Shown piece by piece: positions 11,736-20,540 of a stretch of DNA of 37,985 nt (its first letter is position 1; each line of letters opens with the position of its first letter). The DNA is from an uncultured Caldimonas sp. GTDB taxonomy: Bacteria; Pseudomonadota; Gammaproteobacteria; Burkholderiales; Burkholderiaceae. Below the pieces are notes generated by a model that saw nothing but the letters and a program-made list of their open reading frames with translations, had not been told where the DNA came from and made no database searches. The stretch spans positions 1-37,985 of the forward strand of contig NZ_CAMLJQ010000042.1 of the NCBI RefSeq assembly GCF_946480305.1. The letters are read 5' to 3'. A program made the position numbers and the translations under genes.

Positions 11736-14047
11736 GGCGCCTTGCGCGCCTGCACGGCGCGCAGCACCGACTCCGGCGTGGCGGGGGCATGCAGCACCAC
11801 CGGGTCGCGCCGTTGCGGGTCGACCGCCGCCACCGCATCACGCAGCGCTTCGTACACCGAGATGGCCAGCATGAACGGCGGCTCGCCGACCGCCTTGGAG
11901 CCGAACACGTTGTCTTCGCGGTTGGCTTCAGGCCACAGCGCCACGTTGAAATGCTCCGGCACGTCGCCCGCCGTCGGGATCTTGTAGGTGCTCGGCGCGT
12001 GCGTCGTCAGCTTGCCGTCGGCGTTCCACTTCAGCTCTTCGGTGGTGAGCCAGCCCATGCCCTGCACGAAGCCGCCTTCGATCTGGCCGATGTCGATGGC
12101 CGGGTTCAGGCTGCGCCCCACGTCGTGCAGGATGTCGACGGCCAGCACCTTGTTCTCGCCGGTCAGCGTGTCGATGACCACCTCGGTGCAGGCTGCTCCA
12201 TAGGCGAAGTAGTAGAACGGCCGGCCGGTGAGCGTGTGCCGGTCGTAGTGGATCTTGGGCGTGGCGTAGAAGCCGTCGGACCACAGCTGCACCCGCGCCA
12301 CGTAGGCCGCGTGCACCACGTCGCCGAAGTCGCGCGCGCCGTTCGGTGTGATCACCCGGCCGCCTGCGAACACGACCGACGCTTCGTCGCAGCCTTGCTG
12401 CTGCGCGACGAAGGCCGCCAGCCGCTGCCGCACCTGCCGCGCCGCGAACTGCGCCGCGCGACCGTTGAGGTCGGTGCCGCTCGATGCGGCGGTGGCCGAT
12501 GCGTTGGGCACCTTGCTCGTGTCGCTGGCCGTGATGCGCACCCGCTCGAACGGCACGCCCAGTTCGTCCGCGACGATCTGGCACACCTTGGTGTGCAGGC
12601 CCTGGCCCATCTCGGTGCCGCCGTGGTTGACCTGCACCGTGCCGTCGCCGTACACGTTGACCAGTGCGCCCGCCTGGTTGAAGAAGGTGGCGGTGAACGA
12701 GATGCCGAACTTCACCGGCGTGATCGCCAGGCCGCGCTTGAGCACCGGGTGCTCCGCGTTCCACGCGGCGACGCGTTGCCGCCGTTCCTGGTAGCGGCTG
12801 TCGGCCGCCAGTTGCGCGACCAGCTGCGGCGCGATGTTGTCCTCGACCGTCATGCCGTAGTGCGTGACGTTGCGGTCGCTGCTGCCGTAGAAGTTGCGCT
12901 CGCGCACGAGCAGCGGGTCCAGCCCCTGGTGGCGGGCGATGTCGCCCAGCACCGCCTCCGTGACGATCATCCCCTGCGGGCCGCCGAAGCCGCGGAACGC
13001 GGTGTTGCTCTGCGTGTGCGTCTTGCAGCGGTAGGAGGCGATCTCGACGTGCTCGAGGAAGTAGGCGTTGTCGGCATGGAACACGGCGCGGTCGTTGACC
13101 GGGCCGGAGAGGTCGGCCGAGAACCCGCATTGCGACGCGAGCATCAGTTTCAGGCCCAGGATGCGGCCGCTGTCATCGAAGCCCACCGTGTAGCGGTACA
13201 GGAAGTTGTGCCGCTTGCCGGTGACCATGAAATCGTCCAGCCGCTCCAGCCGCAGCTTCACCGGTTTGCCGAACTTGCGTGCGGCCAGCGCGGCCCACAC
13301 GGCAAGGTGGCCCGCCTGCGTCTCCTTGCCGCCGAAGCCGCCGCCCATGCGCCGGCATTCGATGCGCACGTGGTGGTTGTCCAGGCCCAGCGCATGGGCC
13401 ACCCAATGCTGCACCTCGCCCGGGTGCTGGGTGGAGCTGTGGATGAGCCAGCCGTCCTGCTCCTGCGGGATGGCATAGGCGACCTGGCCTTCGAGATAGA
13501 AGTGCTCCTGCCCGCCGACCGAGAAGCCGCCGGTCAACGTGTGCGGGGCCGCTGCGATCGCGCCGGCCGCATCGCCGCGCTTCACGTGCACCGGCGGCAG
13601 CACGTGGCTTTGCTGCTGCAGCGCTTCTTCGATCGTCAGCACTGCCGGCAGCGGCTCGATCTGGCAACGCACCTGCTTGGCCGCGGCGCGCGCGGTGTTC
13701 ACGTCGCGGGCGATCACGAGGCCGATCACCTGGCCCACGTGCTCCACCTCGTCGATCGCGAAGATCGGTTCGTCGTGCGCCGTGACCGCAAAGCGCTTGT
13801 CGCCGGGGATGTCGGCCGCCGTCACGAGGCCGACCACGCCGGGCAGTTGCAGCGCGGATGCGGCATCGAGGCCGAGCAGCTTGCCGTGGGCGACCGGGCT
13901 GAGGATGGGCGCCGCGTGCAAGGTGCCTTTCAGTTCGGGCAGGTCGTCCACGTAGGTGGCAGCGCCGCTCACCTGCGCGCGGGCGCTTTCGTGCGGGTGC
14001 GACTGGCCGCAGGCCGCGGTGGGGGTCAGCAGGTCCGGCGCGTTCAT
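11732..14047 (-). CDS. xdhB: Xanthine dehydrogenase molybdenum-binding subunit
   Basis: This 771-aa large subunit oxidises hypoxanthine to xanthine and xanthine to urate at the molybdenum centre. It has the N-terminal Ald_Xan_dh domain (SARAQVSGAATYVDDLPEL) and substrate/cofactor segments GQEHFYLEGQVAYA and RMGGGFGGKETQA. AFRGFGGPQGM, GGTEMGQGLHTKV and, near the C-terminus, KAVGEPPFML with the expected catalytic Glu follow. The start at 14047 gives an ATGA overlap with xdhA. The subunit pairs with XdhA in a bacterial alpha2beta2-type enzyme and is matured by XdhC, encoded next. No damage is visible. Confidence 0.97.
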   Translation of the reverse strand: MNAPDLLTPTAACGQSHPHESARAQVSGAATYVDDLPELKGTLHAAPILSPVAHGKLLGLDAASALQLPGVVGLVTAADIPGDKRFAVTAHDEPIFAIDEVEHVGQVIGLVIARDVNTARAAAKQVRCQIEPLPAVLTIEEALQQQSHVLPPVHVKRGDAAGAIAAAPHTLTGGFSVGGQEHFYLEGQVAYAIPQEQDGWLIHSSTQHPGEVQHWVAHALGLDNHHVRIECRRMGGGFGGKETQAGHLAVWAALAARKFGKPVKLRLERLDDFMVTGKRHNFLYRYTVGFDDSGRILGLKLMLASQCGFSADLSGPVNDRAVFHADNAYFLEHVEIASYRCKTHTQSNTAFRGFGGPQGMIVTEAVLGDIARHQGLDPLLVRERNFYGSSDRNVTHYGMTVEDNIAPQLVAQLAADSRYQERRQRVAAWNAEHPVLKRGLAITPVKFGISFTATFFNQAGALVNVYGDGTVQVNHGGTEMGQGLHTKVCQIVADELGVPFERVRITASDTSKVPNASATAASSGTDLNGRAAQFAARQVRQRLAAFVAQQQGCDEASVVFAGGRVITPNGARDFGDVVHAAYVARVQLWSDGFYATPKIHYDRHTLTGRPFYYFAYGAACTEVVIDTLTGENKVLAVDILHDVGRSLNPAIDIGQIEGGFVQGMGWLTTEELKWNADGKLTTHAPSTYKIPTAGDVPEHFNVALWPEANREDNVFGSKAVGEPPFMLAISVYEALRDAVAAVDPQRRDPVVLHAPATPESVLRAVQARKAP

Positions 14048-15513
14048 CGGGCGTCTCCCTCCAACGTGGCGAGGGTCAGGCTTTCCAGCCCCAGTGCCGT
14101 CGTTCCCTGGCTTTCGAGCCAGTAGCGCCAGAGCAGGTTGCCGGCGGCCTCGCGGCGGTAGTCGGCGCTGGCCCGCATGTCGCTGATCGGCGAGAACTCG
14201 CGGCGCAGTGTCTGCATGGCGGTGCGCACGGTGGCGTCGTTCCACGGCTGGCCGAGCAGGGCCGCTTCGGTCTGCACGGCGCGCGCCGGCGTCGCGGCCA
14301 AACCGCCGGCGCCGACGCTGGCTGCCGTGACCCGGCCCTGGTCGATCTCGAGGCGGATGGCGAGGCACACCGCCGAGATGTCGTCCTCGAAGCGCTTCGA
14401 GAGCTTGTAGGCGCGCAGCAGGCCGCGCGGTGGCAGGGGCACCAGCACGTGGGTCAGCACCTCGTCCGCCGCGAGCACGTTCTGCCGATAGCCGGTGTAG
14501 AAGGCTTCCAGCGACACCTCGCGCGGGCCGCGCAGGCTTTGCAGCCGCAGTCGTGCATCGAGCGCGATCAGCACGGGCATCGAGTCCCCGATGGGCGAAC
14601 CGTTGGCCACATTGCCACCCAGCGTGCCGGCTTCGCGCACCGGCAGGCCGGCAAAGCGGGCCGCGAAGGCATGCAGCTGCGGCCAGTGCGAGGTGAGGGC
14701 GGCATAGGCATCGCTCAGGCGCACGGCCGCGCCGATCTCCAACTGGCCGGCCGCCTCTTCGATGCGCTGCAGTTCGCGCACGCCGGTCACGTCCAGCGTG
14801 GTGTCGAAGCGCCGGTGCATCTTCGTGACCCACAGGCCCACGTCGGTGCAGCCGGCGATCACCTGGGCCTGCGGGTGCTGTGCGCGCAGTTGCAGCAGGG
14901 CGTTCAACGTCGTCGGGCGCAGTGCGGGGCCATCGAGGGCGGGCTGCTCACGCAGCGCTTTCAGTTGCTCGACCAACGCCGTCTCGTCCACCCGGCGCGC
15001 CGGGTACTGCGTCATCTTCTGCGTCGCGTCGATGATCGGCCGGTAGCCGGTGCAGCGGCACAGGTTGCCGGAGAGTGCCTCCTGCGCTTCCTCGCGCGTC
15101 ACGGCCTGTGTGGCCCCGCACGCCGCGCGCTGCTGGTACAGCCCGAACATCGACATCGCGAACCCCGGCGTGCAGAAGCCGCATTGCGAGCCGTGGCAGT
15201 CCACCAGCGCCTGCTGCACCGGGTGCAGGCTGCCGTCCGGGCCCTTCAGGTCCTCGATCGTCCACAGCGCGCAGCCGTCGATCGACGGGACGAAGCGGAT
15301 GCAGCTGTTGATCGCGCGGTAGCGCAGGCGGTCTCCATCCAGTTCGCCCAGCACCACGGTGCAGGCGCCGCAGTCGCCTTCGCCGCAGCCTTCCTTGGTG
15401 CCGGTGGCACCGGCGTCTTCGCGCAGCCAGTCGAGCAGGGTGCGCGTGGGTGGCACGTCGGCCAGTGCAACGACCTGGCCTTGGCGGATGAATCGGATGG
15501 GGCGGCTGGGCAT
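14044..15513 (-). CDS. xdhA: Xanthine dehydrogenase FeS/FAD small subunit
   Basis: This 489-aa subunit carries electrons from the molybdenum site to NAD. A plant-type 2Fe-2S domain (GCGEGDCGACTV plus a later Cys in AINSC) is followed by the second 2Fe-2S domain (QCGFCTPGFAMSM and LSGNLCRCTGYRPI). The FAD domain has VIAGCTDVGLWVTK and GTLGGNVANGSPIGDSMP. The ATG at 15513 precedes PSRPIRFIRQG, the usual N-terminus. An earlier in-frame ATG at 15549 would add 12 residues. It is the first gene of the leftward operon and is transcribed divergently from the LysR regulator across 120 bases. Confidence 0.97.
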   Translation of the reverse strand: MPSRPIRFIRQGQVVALADVPPTRTLLDWLREDAGATGTKEGCGEGDCGACTVVLGELDGDRLRYRAINSCIRFVPSIDGCALWTIEDLKGPDGSLHPVQQALVDCHGSQCGFCTPGFAMSMFGLYQQRAACGATQAVTREEAQEALSGNLCRCTGYRPIIDATQKMTQYPARRVDETALVEQLKALREQPALDGPALRPTTLNALLQLRAQHPQAQVIAGCTDVGLWVTKMHRRFDTTLDVTGVRELQRIEEAAGQLEIGAAVRLSDAYAALTSHWPQLHAFAARFAGLPVREAGTLGGNVANGSPIGDSMPVLIALDARLRLQSLRGPREVSLEAFYTGYRQNVLAADEVLTHVLVPLPPRGLLRAYKLSKRFEDDISAVCLAIRLEIDQGRVTAASVGAGGLAATPARAVQTEAALLGQPWNDATVRTAMQTLRREFSPISDMRASADYRREAAGNLLWRYWLESQGTTALGLESLTLATLEGDAR

Positions 15514-15633
15514 GGGCAGCAGTGGGCAGCAGTGTGCGGCAGTGGACAAGCGTATCGGGAGATACCCGGAAGGTACACCGCCGTCACCCTCTGTCTATAC
15601 GAGAATCCGCATACAAGGTATTTGCGATCACGT
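15514..15633. promoter_or_regulatory. Divergent xdhA/lysR control region
   Basis: This 120-base region between the divergent starts contains two short inverted repeats built on the same GTAT/ATAC words. GTATC-GGGA-GATAC lies at 15552-15565 and ATAC-AAG-GTAT at 15611-15621, and extra ATAC copies lie between them (for example in CTATACGAG). Such spaced dyads are what a LysR-type regulator with autoregulation needs. Binding by the adjacent regulator is inference, and no promoter boxes could be assigned with confidence. Confidence 0.55.
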
Positions 15634-16602
15634 ATGGCCGAGCGCACCGATTTCGACAACATCGAGCTCCATCTCATCCGGGTCCTGCACACGTTGATCA
15701 CCGAACGCAGCGTTTCTCGCGCCGCCTTGAAGCTCGATCTCTCGCAGCCCGCCGTCAGCGCCCATTTGCGGCGGCTGCGGCAGGCCACGGGCGACGTGCT
15801 GCTCGTGCGCTCGGGCAACGGCATGGCGCCCACGCCGGTGGCGCTGGAGCTGGTGCAGCCGGCGGCCGAGTTGCTGCAGCAGGCCGAGCGGCTGTTCGGG
15901 CGCCAGCAGCGCAGCCGGGGTTTCGATCCGGCCGCGAGCGAGGCCACCTTTCGCGTGGCCGCCAGCGACTACCTCGACCCGCTGTTCCTGCCCGAGCTGG
16001 TGGCCACGCTCAAGCGGGCCGCCCCGGGTTTGCGGCTCGACCTGCTGCCGCTGTCCGCCGAGTTCGATGTGCAGCGTCGGCTGGCCGGCGGCGAGGTCGA
16101 CCTCGTCATCGGCAACTGGCTGGAGCCGCCGGAAGACCTGCACCTGGGTCGCCTGCTGACCGACGAGGTGGTCTGCCTCGTGGCGCACGACCACCCCGCC
16201 GTGCGCAACCCCCGCGGCTGGACGGTCGACAAGTACCTCGCCTGCGAGCACGTCGCGCCCACGCCGCTGCACACCGGCCGCGGCGCGCGGGGCGTCATCG
16301 ATGCCCACCTCGAATCGCAGGGCTTGACCCGCAACGTCACGGTGCGCAGTGCACACTTCGGGCAGATTCCGCAGATGGTGGCGGCCAGCCTGCTGGTGCT
16401 GACGACCGGGCGGCAGTTCTGCCAGCGCTACGTCGAACAGTTGCCGGTGAAGATCGTGCGCTGCCCGGTCGCCTTCCCGCCGATGAGCTACTACCAGCTG
16501 TGGCACGACCGCACGCACCCGTCCGCGGCGCACCGCTGGTTCCGCGAGCAGGTGCGCGATGTTGCTCGCGGCCTGGTCGCCCGCAAAGAGATCACACGAT
16601 GA
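15634..16602 (+). CDS. LysR-family transcriptional regulator of the purine locus
   Basis: This 322-aa regulator has an N-terminal winged HTH (about 8-68: NIELHLIRVLHTLITERSVSRAALKLDLSQPAVSAHLRRLR) and a C-terminal periplasmic-binding-like effector domain (about 95-305). It resembles the NodD/PcpR-like branch that begins with a 'D...LLRVFDTLLTERSVSRAA' pattern. It is divergent from xdhABC and is the first gene of the rightward purine operon, joined to guanine deaminase by an ATGA overlap. It is therefore the obvious candidate to control both arms, probably in response to a purine such as xanthine or urate. The inducer is inferred, not seen. Confidence 0.92.
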   Translation: MAERTDFDNIELHLIRVLHTLITERSVSRAALKLDLSQPAVSAHLRRLRQATGDVLLVRSGNGMAPTPVALELVQPAAELLQQAERLFGRQQRSRGFDPAASEATFRVAASDYLDPLFLPELVATLKRAAPGLRLDLLPLSAEFDVQRRLAGGEVDLVIGNWLEPPEDLHLGRLLTDEVVCLVAHDHPAVRNPRGWTVDKYLACEHVAPTPLHTGRGARGVIDAHLESQGLTRNVTVRSAHFGQIPQMVAASLLVLTTGRQFCQRYVEQLPVKIVRCPVAFPPMSYYQLWHDRTHPSAAHRWFREQVRDVARGLVARKEITR

Positions 16603-17900
16603 CCCAACGCCTGGCCATACGCGCCGACCTGCTCGACTTCCCCGAAGACCCCGGCTGGCAGGTCGATGCCGGCGCCGCTGTGCGCTACCAGCCCGACCAC
16701 TGGCTGCTGGTCGAAGACGGCCAGATCGTCGGCACGCAACCGGCCGCACAACACCCCGGCGAGGGCTGGCAGTGCGTGGACCACAGCGGCCACCTGCTGC
16801 TGCCCGGCTTCATCGACACCCACGTGCACGCGCCGCAGCTCGACGTGATCGCGAGCTTCGGCACCGAGCTGCTGGAGTGGCTCAACACCTACACCTTCCC
16901 GGCCGAGCGCAAGTACGCCGATGCGAACGAGGCCGAGCGCGGCTCCGCGCTGTTCCTCGATTCGCTGCTGGCCTGCGGTACCACGGCGGCGTCGGTCTTC
17001 CCCACCGTGCACAAGGTGTCGGCCGAAGCGCTGTTCCAGGCGGCCGCCCACCGGCACATGCGGGTGCTGACCGGCAAGGTGCTGATGGACCGCCACGCCC
17101 CGGAAGGCCTGCTCGACGACGTGGACCAAGCCGAGCGCGACTGCACCGACCTCATCGAGCGCTGGCACGGCAAGGGCCGCGCCGCCTACTCGGTGACGCC
17201 GCGCTTTGCCGCCACCTCCACGCGCGAGCAACTGCACATGGCCGGCCGTTTGTGCGCCACGCACCCCGGCGTCTACATGCAGACGCACGTGGCCGAGAAC
17301 CGCGCCGAGGTGCGCTGGATGGCCGAGCTGTTCCCCGAGGCGCGCAGCTACCTCGACATTTATGTGCAGCACGGCCTGATGACATCGCGCTCGGTGTTCG
17401 CGCATGGCATCTGGCTCGACGACGCCGACCGCGCCGTGCTGCGCGAGGCCGGCGCGTCGATCGCGTTCTGTCCATCGAGCAACATGTTCATCGGCTCCGG
17501 CCTGTTCGACTGGGGCAAGACCGAGGGCCAGGGCGTGCACGTCAACCTGGGCAGCGATGTGGGCGGCGGCACGGCCTTGTCGATGCTGCGCACGATGGCC
17601 GACGGCTACAAAGTGCTGGCGCTGCAAGGCCAGAAGCTCACTGCCTGGAAGGCGCTGTACAGCGCCACGCACGGGGCCGCCCGGCACTTGCGGCTATCGC
17701 ACGAAATCGGCCACTTCGCGCCCGGTACACTGGCCGACTTCGTGGTGTGGGACTGGGCGCAAGGCCCCGTGGCCCGGCGGCGCATCGAGGTGGCGCGCGA
17801 CTTGCATGAGCGCGTGTTTGCGTGGATGACGCTGGGCGACGAGCGCAACGTCGTCTCCACCTGGGTGGCGGGGCGCGAGCTCTACCGTCGTCCCGAATGA
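16599..17900 (+). CDS. guaD: Guanine deaminase
   Basis: This 433-aa amidohydrolase converts guanine to xanthine and ammonia. The metal-binding motifs are in order: GFIDTHVHAP, then QTHVAENRAEVRWM, FAHGIWLDD and the final Asp in NLGSDVGGGTALSML. Family signatures TYTFPAERKYAD, PRFAATSTREQL and CPSSNMFIGSGLFDW distinguish guanine deaminase from other amidohydrolases. The start overlaps the LysR stop as ATGA and the stop overlaps the ABC ATPase start as ATGA. The product xanthine feeds the divergently encoded xanthine dehydrogenase. Confidence 0.96.
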   Translation: MTQRLAIRADLLDFPEDPGWQVDAGAAVRYQPDHWLLVEDGQIVGTQPAAQHPGEGWQCVDHSGHLLLPGFIDTHVHAPQLDVIASFGTELLEWLNTYTFPAERKYADANEAERGSALFLDSLLACGTTAASVFPTVHKVSAEALFQAAAHRHMRVLTGKVLMDRHAPEGLLDDVDQAERDCTDLIERWHGKGRAAYSVTPRFAATSTREQLHMAGRLCATHPGVYMQTHVAENRAEVRWMAELFPEARSYLDIYVQHGLMTSRSVFAHGIWLDDADRAVLREAGASIAFCPSSNMFIGSGLFDWGKTEGQGVHVNLGSDVGGGTALSMLRTMADGYKVLALQGQKLTAWKALYSATHGAARHLRLSHEIGHFAPGTLADFVVWDWAQGPVARRRIEVARDLHERVFAWMTLGDERNVVSTWVAGRELYRRPE

Positions 17901-19456
17901 ACACCGCCGCCATGCTCCGACTCGAACTCCGCGACATCAGCAAGCAGTACCCCGCGGTCAAGGCCAACGATGGCGTGAACCTCAAGGTCGCGCCCGGCGA
18001 GATCCACGCCGTGCTCGGCGAGAACGGCGCCGGCAAGTCGACCTTGATGAAGATCATCTACGGCGCGGTGCGTCCCGATGCCGGCGAGGTGCTCTGGAAC
18101 GGCCAGCCGGTCGCCGTGCGCAACCCGCATGAAGCGCGCCAGCTCGGCATCAGCATGGTGTTCCAGCACTTCTCGCTGTTCGACACGCTGACCGCGGCCG
18201 AGAACGTGTGGCTGGGTCTCGACAAGAGCATGAGCCTCGCGCAGGTGAGCGAGCGCATCCGTGCCGTCTCCGGCCAGTACGGGCTGGATGTCGACCCGCA
18301 ACGACCGGTGCACACGCTCAGCGTCGGCGAGCGACAGCGCGTCGAGATCGTGCGCGCGCTGCTCACCAACCCGCAGCTGCTGATCCTCGACGAGCCCACG
18401 TCGGTGCTCACGCCGCAGGCGGTCGAAAAGCTCTTCGTCACGCTGCGCCAGCTGGCGGCCACCGGCTGCTCCATCCTCTACATCAGCCACAAGCTCGACG
18501 AGATCCGCGCGCTGTGCCACCACTGCACGGTGCTGCGCGGCGGCCGCGTCACCGGTGAGGTCGACCCCACGCAGGAAACCAACGCCAGCCTCTCGCGCCT
18601 GATGATCGGCGCCGAGCCGCCGCAGCTGGTGCACCGTGCGATGAAGAGCGGCGGCGTGGCGCTCGCGGTGCGCGAGCTGTCGTTGGCCAAGTCGCACCCG
18701 TTCGGCACTGCGCTCGATCGCATCACGTTCGACGTGCATGCCGGCGAGGTGCTGGGCATCGCCGGCGTGTCGGGCAACGGGCAGCAGGAGCTGCTCGCCG
18801 CGCTCTCGGGCGAAAACGTGCGCGCGCCACGCGGCTCCATCCAGCTGTTCGGCCGCGACATCGCCCAGCATTCGCCGCGCAAGCGCCGGCACGAGGGCCT
18901 GCACTTCGTGCCGGAAGAGCGCCTCGGCCGGGGCGCGGTGCCGAGCATGTCATTGGCCGACAACACGCTGCTCACCCGCACCGAGACGGTGAGTGCGCGC
19001 ACCGGCTGGGTACGGGTGGGCGCCGTTCGCGCGTTGGCACAGCACCTGATCACGCGCTTCAACGTCAAGGCCGGCGGCCCGGAGGCGCCGGCCAAGAGTC
19101 TGTCGGGCGGCAATTTGCAGAAGTTCATCGTCGGCCGCGAGATCGAAGCCAAGCCGAAGGTGCTGATCGTCGCGCAGCCCACCTGGGGTGTCGACGTGGG
19201 CGCCGCCGCGCAGATCCGCAGCGAGCTGCTGAGCCTGCGCGACAACGGCTGCGCGGTGCTGGTGGTCAGCGAAGAGCTGGAAGAGCTGTTCGAGATCTGC
19301 GACCGACTGGTGGTGATGGCGCAGGGCAGGGTGTCGCCGCCCATTGCCACCGCGCAGGCCACGGTGGAACAGATCGGCGCATGGATGAGCGGGTTGTGGC
19401 CGCGCGAGGGTGACGTGAACGCTGAACAGGACAAGGTGGCCCATGCTCAAACTTGA
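17897..19456 (+). CDS. Nucleoside/purine-type ABC transporter ATPase
   Basis: This 519-aa duplicated ATPase is of the YufO/NupO or sugar-type class. The first half has Walker A GENGAGKST, signature LSVGERQRVEI and Walker B LLILDEPTSVLT. The second half has the degenerate P-loop GVSGNGQQELLAAL, the signature SLSGGNLQKFIVGRE and AQPTWGVDVGAA, as is normal for this class. The start at 17897 overlaps guaD as ATGA; a second ATG lies at 17912. Its end overlaps the first permease gene by 14 bases. It powers import of the ligand carried by the BMP proteins encoded downstream. In this context that ligand is predicted to be a purine base or nucleoside. Confidence 0.95.
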   Translation: MNTAAMLRLELRDISKQYPAVKANDGVNLKVAPGEIHAVLGENGAGKSTLMKIIYGAVRPDAGEVLWNGQPVAVRNPHEARQLGISMVFQHFSLFDTLTAAENVWLGLDKSMSLAQVSERIRAVSGQYGLDVDPQRPVHTLSVGERQRVEIVRALLTNPQLLILDEPTSVLTPQAVEKLFVTLRQLAATGCSILYISHKLDEIRALCHHCTVLRGGRVTGEVDPTQETNASLSRLMIGAEPPQLVHRAMKSGGVALAVRELSLAKSHPFGTALDRITFDVHAGEVLGIAGVSGNGQQELLAALSGENVRAPRGSIQLFGRDIAQHSPRKRRHEGLHFVPEERLGRGAVPSMSLADNTLLTRTETVSARTGWVRVGAVRALAQHLITRFNVKAGGPEAPAKSLSGGNLQKFIVGREIEAKPKVLIVAQPTWGVDVGAAAQIRSELLSLRDNGCAVLVVSEELEELFEICDRLVVMAQGRVSPPIATAQATVEQIGAWMSGLWPREGDVNAEQDKVAHAQT

Positions 19457-20537
19457 AGCCCGCCCGCAGCCCTCGAAGCTGATGGCTATCGCCTCGCCGC
19501 TGCTGGCGCTGGCGATCACCGTCGTGCTGGGCGTGCTGCTGTTCATAGCGCTCGGCAAGGACCCGGTGCGCGGGCTGCAGGTGTTCTTCTACGAGCCCGT
19601 CAAGAGCGGCTACGCGCTGAGCGAGCTGGCGGTCAAGGCCACGCCGCTGATCCTGATCGCACTCGGCCTCGCCGTGTGCTTCCGCTCCAACGTGTGGAAC
19701 ATCGGCGCCGAAGGGCAGTTCATCCTCGGCGCCGTCTTTGCGGGCGGCGTCGCGATGCAGGCAGGGCCCGACACCGGCCGCTGGATCGTCGTCGCCATCC
19801 TTGCGGCCGGCATCGTGGGCGGCATGCTGTGGGCGGCCATCGTCGCGCTGCTGCGCGACCGCTTCAACGCCAATGAGATCCTCGTCAGCCTGATGCTGGT
19901 GTACGTGGCGGGCATGGTGCTGAACTACCTCGTCTACGGCCCCTGGAAAGACCCGCAGGGCTACAACTTCCCGCAGACCATCACCTTCCTCGAAGCGACC
20001 AAGGTGCCGCGGCTGTTCCAGGGCTTTCGCGTCAACATCGGGCTCGTGATCGCGCTGGGTCTGGTGGCTGCGTTCTGGATCTTCCTGTTCCGCACCTATG
20101 CGGGCTTCCAATTGCAGGTGGGCGGGCTGGCGCCGCTGGCTGCGCGCTATGCCGGCTTCTCGTCGCGGCGGTCGCTGTGGATGGCGCTGCTCACGTCCGG
20201 CGGCATGGCCGGCCTCGCCGGCGGGCTCGAGGCGGCCGGGCCGCTCGGGCAACTCACACCGTATGTGCCGGTGGGCTACGGTTTCGCGGCCATCATCGTC
20301 GCCTTCGTCGGCCGGCTGCACCCGGTGGGCATCGTGTTCTCGGCCGTGCTGATGAGCATGTTCTACATCGGCGGCGAGCTGGCGCAGTCGCGCATGGGGC
20401 TGCCCAAGTCGATCACCGGCGTGTTCCAGGGGCTGCTGTTGTTCACGCTGCTGGCGTGCGACACGCTGATCCACCATCGCATCCGCTGGCGGGCAAGCGC
20501 CGCCCGGGTGCAACCACTCGCTCAAAAGAGAGCCTGA
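19443..20537 (+). CDS. ABC transporter permease 1 (YufP/NupP-like)
   Basis: This 364-aa inner-membrane protein of the BPD_transp_2 family has eight to ten hydrophobic helices. The hallmark segment is LGLAVCFRSNVWNIGAEGQF (about 76-95), followed by RFNANEILVSLMLVYVA. The NIGAEGQ and NEIL motifs are typical of nucleoside/BMP-type permeases rather than ribose permeases. It overlaps the ATPase gene and lies 3 bases before permease 2, so it forms a heterodimeric channel with it. The C-terminus is basic and cytoplasmic. Confidence 0.95.
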   Translation: MLKLEARPQPSKLMAIASPLLALAITVVLGVLLFIALGKDPVRGLQVFFYEPVKSGYALSELAVKATPLILIALGLAVCFRSNVWNIGAEGQFILGAVFAGGVAMQAGPDTGRWIVVAILAAGIVGGMLWAAIVALLRDRFNANEILVSLMLVYVAGMVLNYLVYGPWKDPQGYNFPQTITFLEATKVPRLFQGFRVNIGLVIALGLVAAFWIFLFRTYAGFQLQVGGLAPLAARYAGFSSRRSLWMALLTSGGMAGLAGGLEAAGPLGQLTPYVPVGYGFAAIIVAFVGRLHPVGIVFSAVLMSMFYIGGELAQSRMGLPKSITGVFQGLLLFTLLACDTLIHHRIRWRASAARVQPLAQKRA

Positions 20538-20540
20538 GCC

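Noticed and set aside
11558..14125. 855-codon rightward frame opposite xdhB
   Set aside because: Antisense shadow of a complete, motif-bearing xanthine dehydrogenase subunit.
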